From assembly GCA_043733485.1 (NCBI GenBank), contig JAYTGN010000015.1, positions 1 to 7,940 of the forward strand: a stretch of 7,940 nt of DNA. Direction: 5' to 3'. Below, in pieces: positions 6,861 to 7,940 of the stretch. A program made the position numbers and the translations under genes. Within the stretch, counting starts at the first letter, position 1, and the number at the start of each line of letters is the position of its first letter. Below the pieces are notes generated by a model, which was not told where the DNA came from, did not search any database, and worked only from the letters and a program-made list of their open reading frames with translations. This stretch comes from Urbifossiella sp043733485. Its GTDB lineage: Bacteria > Planctomycetota > Planctomycetia > Gemmatales > Gemmataceae.

Positions 6861-7739
6861 TCACTTCCCCAAGCGCTTCTGCAAATAGGCCGCGAGGTCG
6901 TGGCCCAAATCCGCATCGGTTCGCAACCGCACGTAGTCGATCTCCATCCCACGGCATCCTTCCTGGATTGCCGCAGAATGGTCTTCGAGCGCCTTTAAAT
7001 AACTCTCGCGGACGCCGATCGGATCGGTGAGCATCTCGGGCAGTTCCTCCAGACCGCGGAAGAGCGTCATGTGGCGAAACGGGAAGTCGAGTTCGGCGGC
7101 GTCCAGAGTGTGGAACAGAACGACTTCGTGTTTCTGGAAGCGGAGGTGCTGGAGGCCGGTGAGGATGTCCGGCACGTCGTCGAGGAAGTCGGAGAAGACG
7201 AACGCGATCCCCCGGCGGCCGGTTCGGCCCGCGAGTTCGTGGAGGTTTTTGCCGAGGTTCGCGGTGCCGGTATAAGGCCCATCGGAAAGGGCGCGACACG
7301 CTTCGCGCAGTTGGTTCAAGCCACCCGCGCCGCGGAGGAACGAGCGAACGCCGCCAGCCAGGGTCGCGAGTCCGAGGCTGTCCGACTGCTTCAAAACGAG
7401 GAAGCCCAGTGCAGCGGCGGCGCTGCACGCGAGGTCGTACTTGGAGCGCGTGGCCGAGGCGTACTTCATCGAGTCGCTGGCGTCCACGAGTAGCCAGGCC
7501 ACGAGATTCGTTTCCTGTTCGTACTGCTTCAAGTGGAAGCGTTCGGTGCGACCGTAGACCTTCCAATCGATGTGCTTGATGTCGTCGCCGGGGGCGTACT
7601 CGCGGTGCTGGGCGAACTCGACGGCGAACCCGGTCCGCGGCGACCGGTGTCGGCCGGCCAGATACCCCTCGACGACCTGCTTGGCGTCGAGTTCGAGCCG
7701 GTCGATGCGGGCCAACACGTCGGGGGCGAGTCTGGGCAT
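6861..7739 (-). CDS. DUF58 domain-containing protein
   Basis: The 292-residue product is a DUF58 family protein with a von Willebrand A-like fold. Such proteins are commonly encoded beside MoxR AAA+ ATPases and are thought to act in maturation or stress functions; the biochemical role is unproven. The hallmark segment reads REYAPGDDIKHIDWKVYGRT (residues 46-65), followed by KQYEQETN. The MIDAS-type metal motif is D86-A-S88-D-S90 in LLVDASDSM. FVFSDFLDD, typical of the family's later strand, follows in the second half. There are no membrane segments, so this is the short soluble type, unlike longer DUF58 proteins with N-terminal helices. The start at 7739 gives the usual N-terminus (PDVLARIDRLELDAKQVVEG). 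Only a weak GGCGGA lies upstream. It converges on pit with a one-base gap. Upstream is a large inverted repeat and then the possible end of another minus-strand gene. Confidence 0.93.
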   Translation of the reverse strand: MPRLAPDVLARIDRLELDAKQVVEGYLAGRHRSPRTGFAVEFAQHREYAPGDDIKHIDWKVYGRTERFHLKQYEQETNLVAWLLVDASDSMKYASATRSKYDLACSAAAALGFLVLKQSDSLGLATLAGGVRSFLRGAGGLNQLREACRALSDGPYTGTANLGKNLHELAGRTGRRGIAFVFSDFLDDVPDILTGLQHLRFQKHEVVLFHTLDAAELDFPFRHMTLFRGLEELPEMLTDPIGVRESYLKALEDHSAAIQEGCRGMEIDYVRLRTDADLGHDLAAYLQKRLGK

Positions 7740-7751
7740 GGGGTGGTTCCG

Positions 7752-7897
7752 CCGCAGGCGAATGTTAGCCCGACGGGCTAGCGAGGGTCGAGCGGTCGTG
7801 GGCTAAGTTCGCGGTCGTCGTCTGTCCGGTCAACGTCTACCAACCTGCTCATCGACCGCTCGACCCTCGCTAGCGCGTCGGGCTAACGCGCCTGCGG
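7752..7897. repeat. Large near-perfect inverted repeat (REP/BIME-like palindromic element)
   Basis: The left arm 7752-7798 and right arm 7853-7897 are reverse complements at 43 positions. The exceptions are AAT opposite a single C (7761-7763) and one mismatch (G7776). A 54-base spacer separates the arms. Each arm contains TTAGCCCGACG and GCTAGCGAGGGTCGAGCGG, and the left arm also holds a small local palindrome, tagccc-gac-gggcta (7766-7780). Read on the plus strand from 7763, the left arm gives MLARRASEGRAVVG, the LARRASEG peptide I associate with spurious planctomycete gene calls (recollection, not checked). The element fills almost the whole gap upstream of the DUF58 gene. No transposase or target duplication is visible. 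It could be a palindromic interspersed repeat, or a mobile non-coding element dependent on a transposase elsewhere. Confidence 0.85.
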
Positions 7898-7909
7898 GGG
7901 AGCCATCGG

Positions 7910-7940
7910 TTACTGCTCGCGCGGCACCAGCGGCAGCAAC
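7910..7940 (-). CDS. Possible C-terminal end of a further minus-strand gene (partial)
   Basis: On the minus strand, ten codons run from the window edge to a TAA at 7912-7910, giving the C-terminus LLPLVPREQ. All nine sense codons end in G or C, as in real genes here, and the position fits a gene cotranscribed with DUF58. A MoxR ATPase would be the usual neighbour, but nine residues cannot show this. The gap to the DUF58 start is about 170 bases, filled by the inverted repeat. The gene continues beyond the window. Confidence 0.35.
   Translation of the reverse strand, partial: LLPLVPREQ

Noticed and set aside
5696..6952. A 418-residue minus-strand open frame opposite pit
   Set aside because: The translation is highly polar and Arg/Gly/Glu-rich, overlaps the DUF58 gene end, and opposes a clear membrane transporter; treated as a shadow.
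7570..7806. Plus-strand open frame ending in MLARRASEGRAVVG
   Set aside because: It is opposite the DUF58 gene and ends in the palindromic repeat; the peptide is best explained as translation of the repeat.

Overview
The window looks like chromosomal DNA from a planctomycete, most likely a Gemmataceae relative. This is an inference from the GC-rich, strongly third-position-G/C-biased genes, a DUF1559 pseudopilin-type protein (a family greatly expanded in Planctomycetota), and a palindromic repeat whose reading gives the peptide LARRASEG. I recall that peptide from spurious planctomycete gene calls but cannot check it here. There are no RNA genes, transposases, CRISPR arrays or phage genes that I can support.

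Layout. Bases 1-748 hold no convincing gene, although the frame used by the next gene is stop-free back to base 2. Bases 749-2677 (+) encode a full-length type IIA topoisomerase B subunit (GyrB/ParE) with intact ATPase and TOPRIM residues. After a spacer with a heptamer tandem repeat, 2817-3413 (+) encodes a small secreted protein of unknown function. Its C-terminal module is duplicated, but the second copy is out of frame by one base. Bases 3527-4366 (+) encode the DUF1559 protein, with substitutions at both family hallmark positions and a run of eight G in its coding sequence. Bases 4501-5670 (+) encode an exported beta-propeller lactonase-family protein. A perfect 14-bp hairpin follows, and then a PiT-type phosphate permease (5738-6859, +). 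Convergent to it, and separated by one base, is a DUF58 protein (6861-7739, -). Upstream of DUF58 lies a large near-perfect inverted repeat (7752-7897). The window closes with what may be the last codons of another minus-strand gene (7910-7940).

How the genes relate. The secreted protein and DUF1559 gene are same-strand neighbours and may be a cell-surface pair. The topoisomerase, lactonase and permease look like independent housekeeping or accessory genes that happen to share a strand. DUF58 proteins usually sit next to a MoxR AAA+ ATPase, and the partial gene at the right edge is in the right place and orientation for one, but too little of it is visible to say.

I do not see a clear new multi-gene system. 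The observations most worth following are the frame-broken duplicated module at 3181-3420, the large palindromic element at 7752-7897, and the hairpin in the pit leader at 5679-5714.
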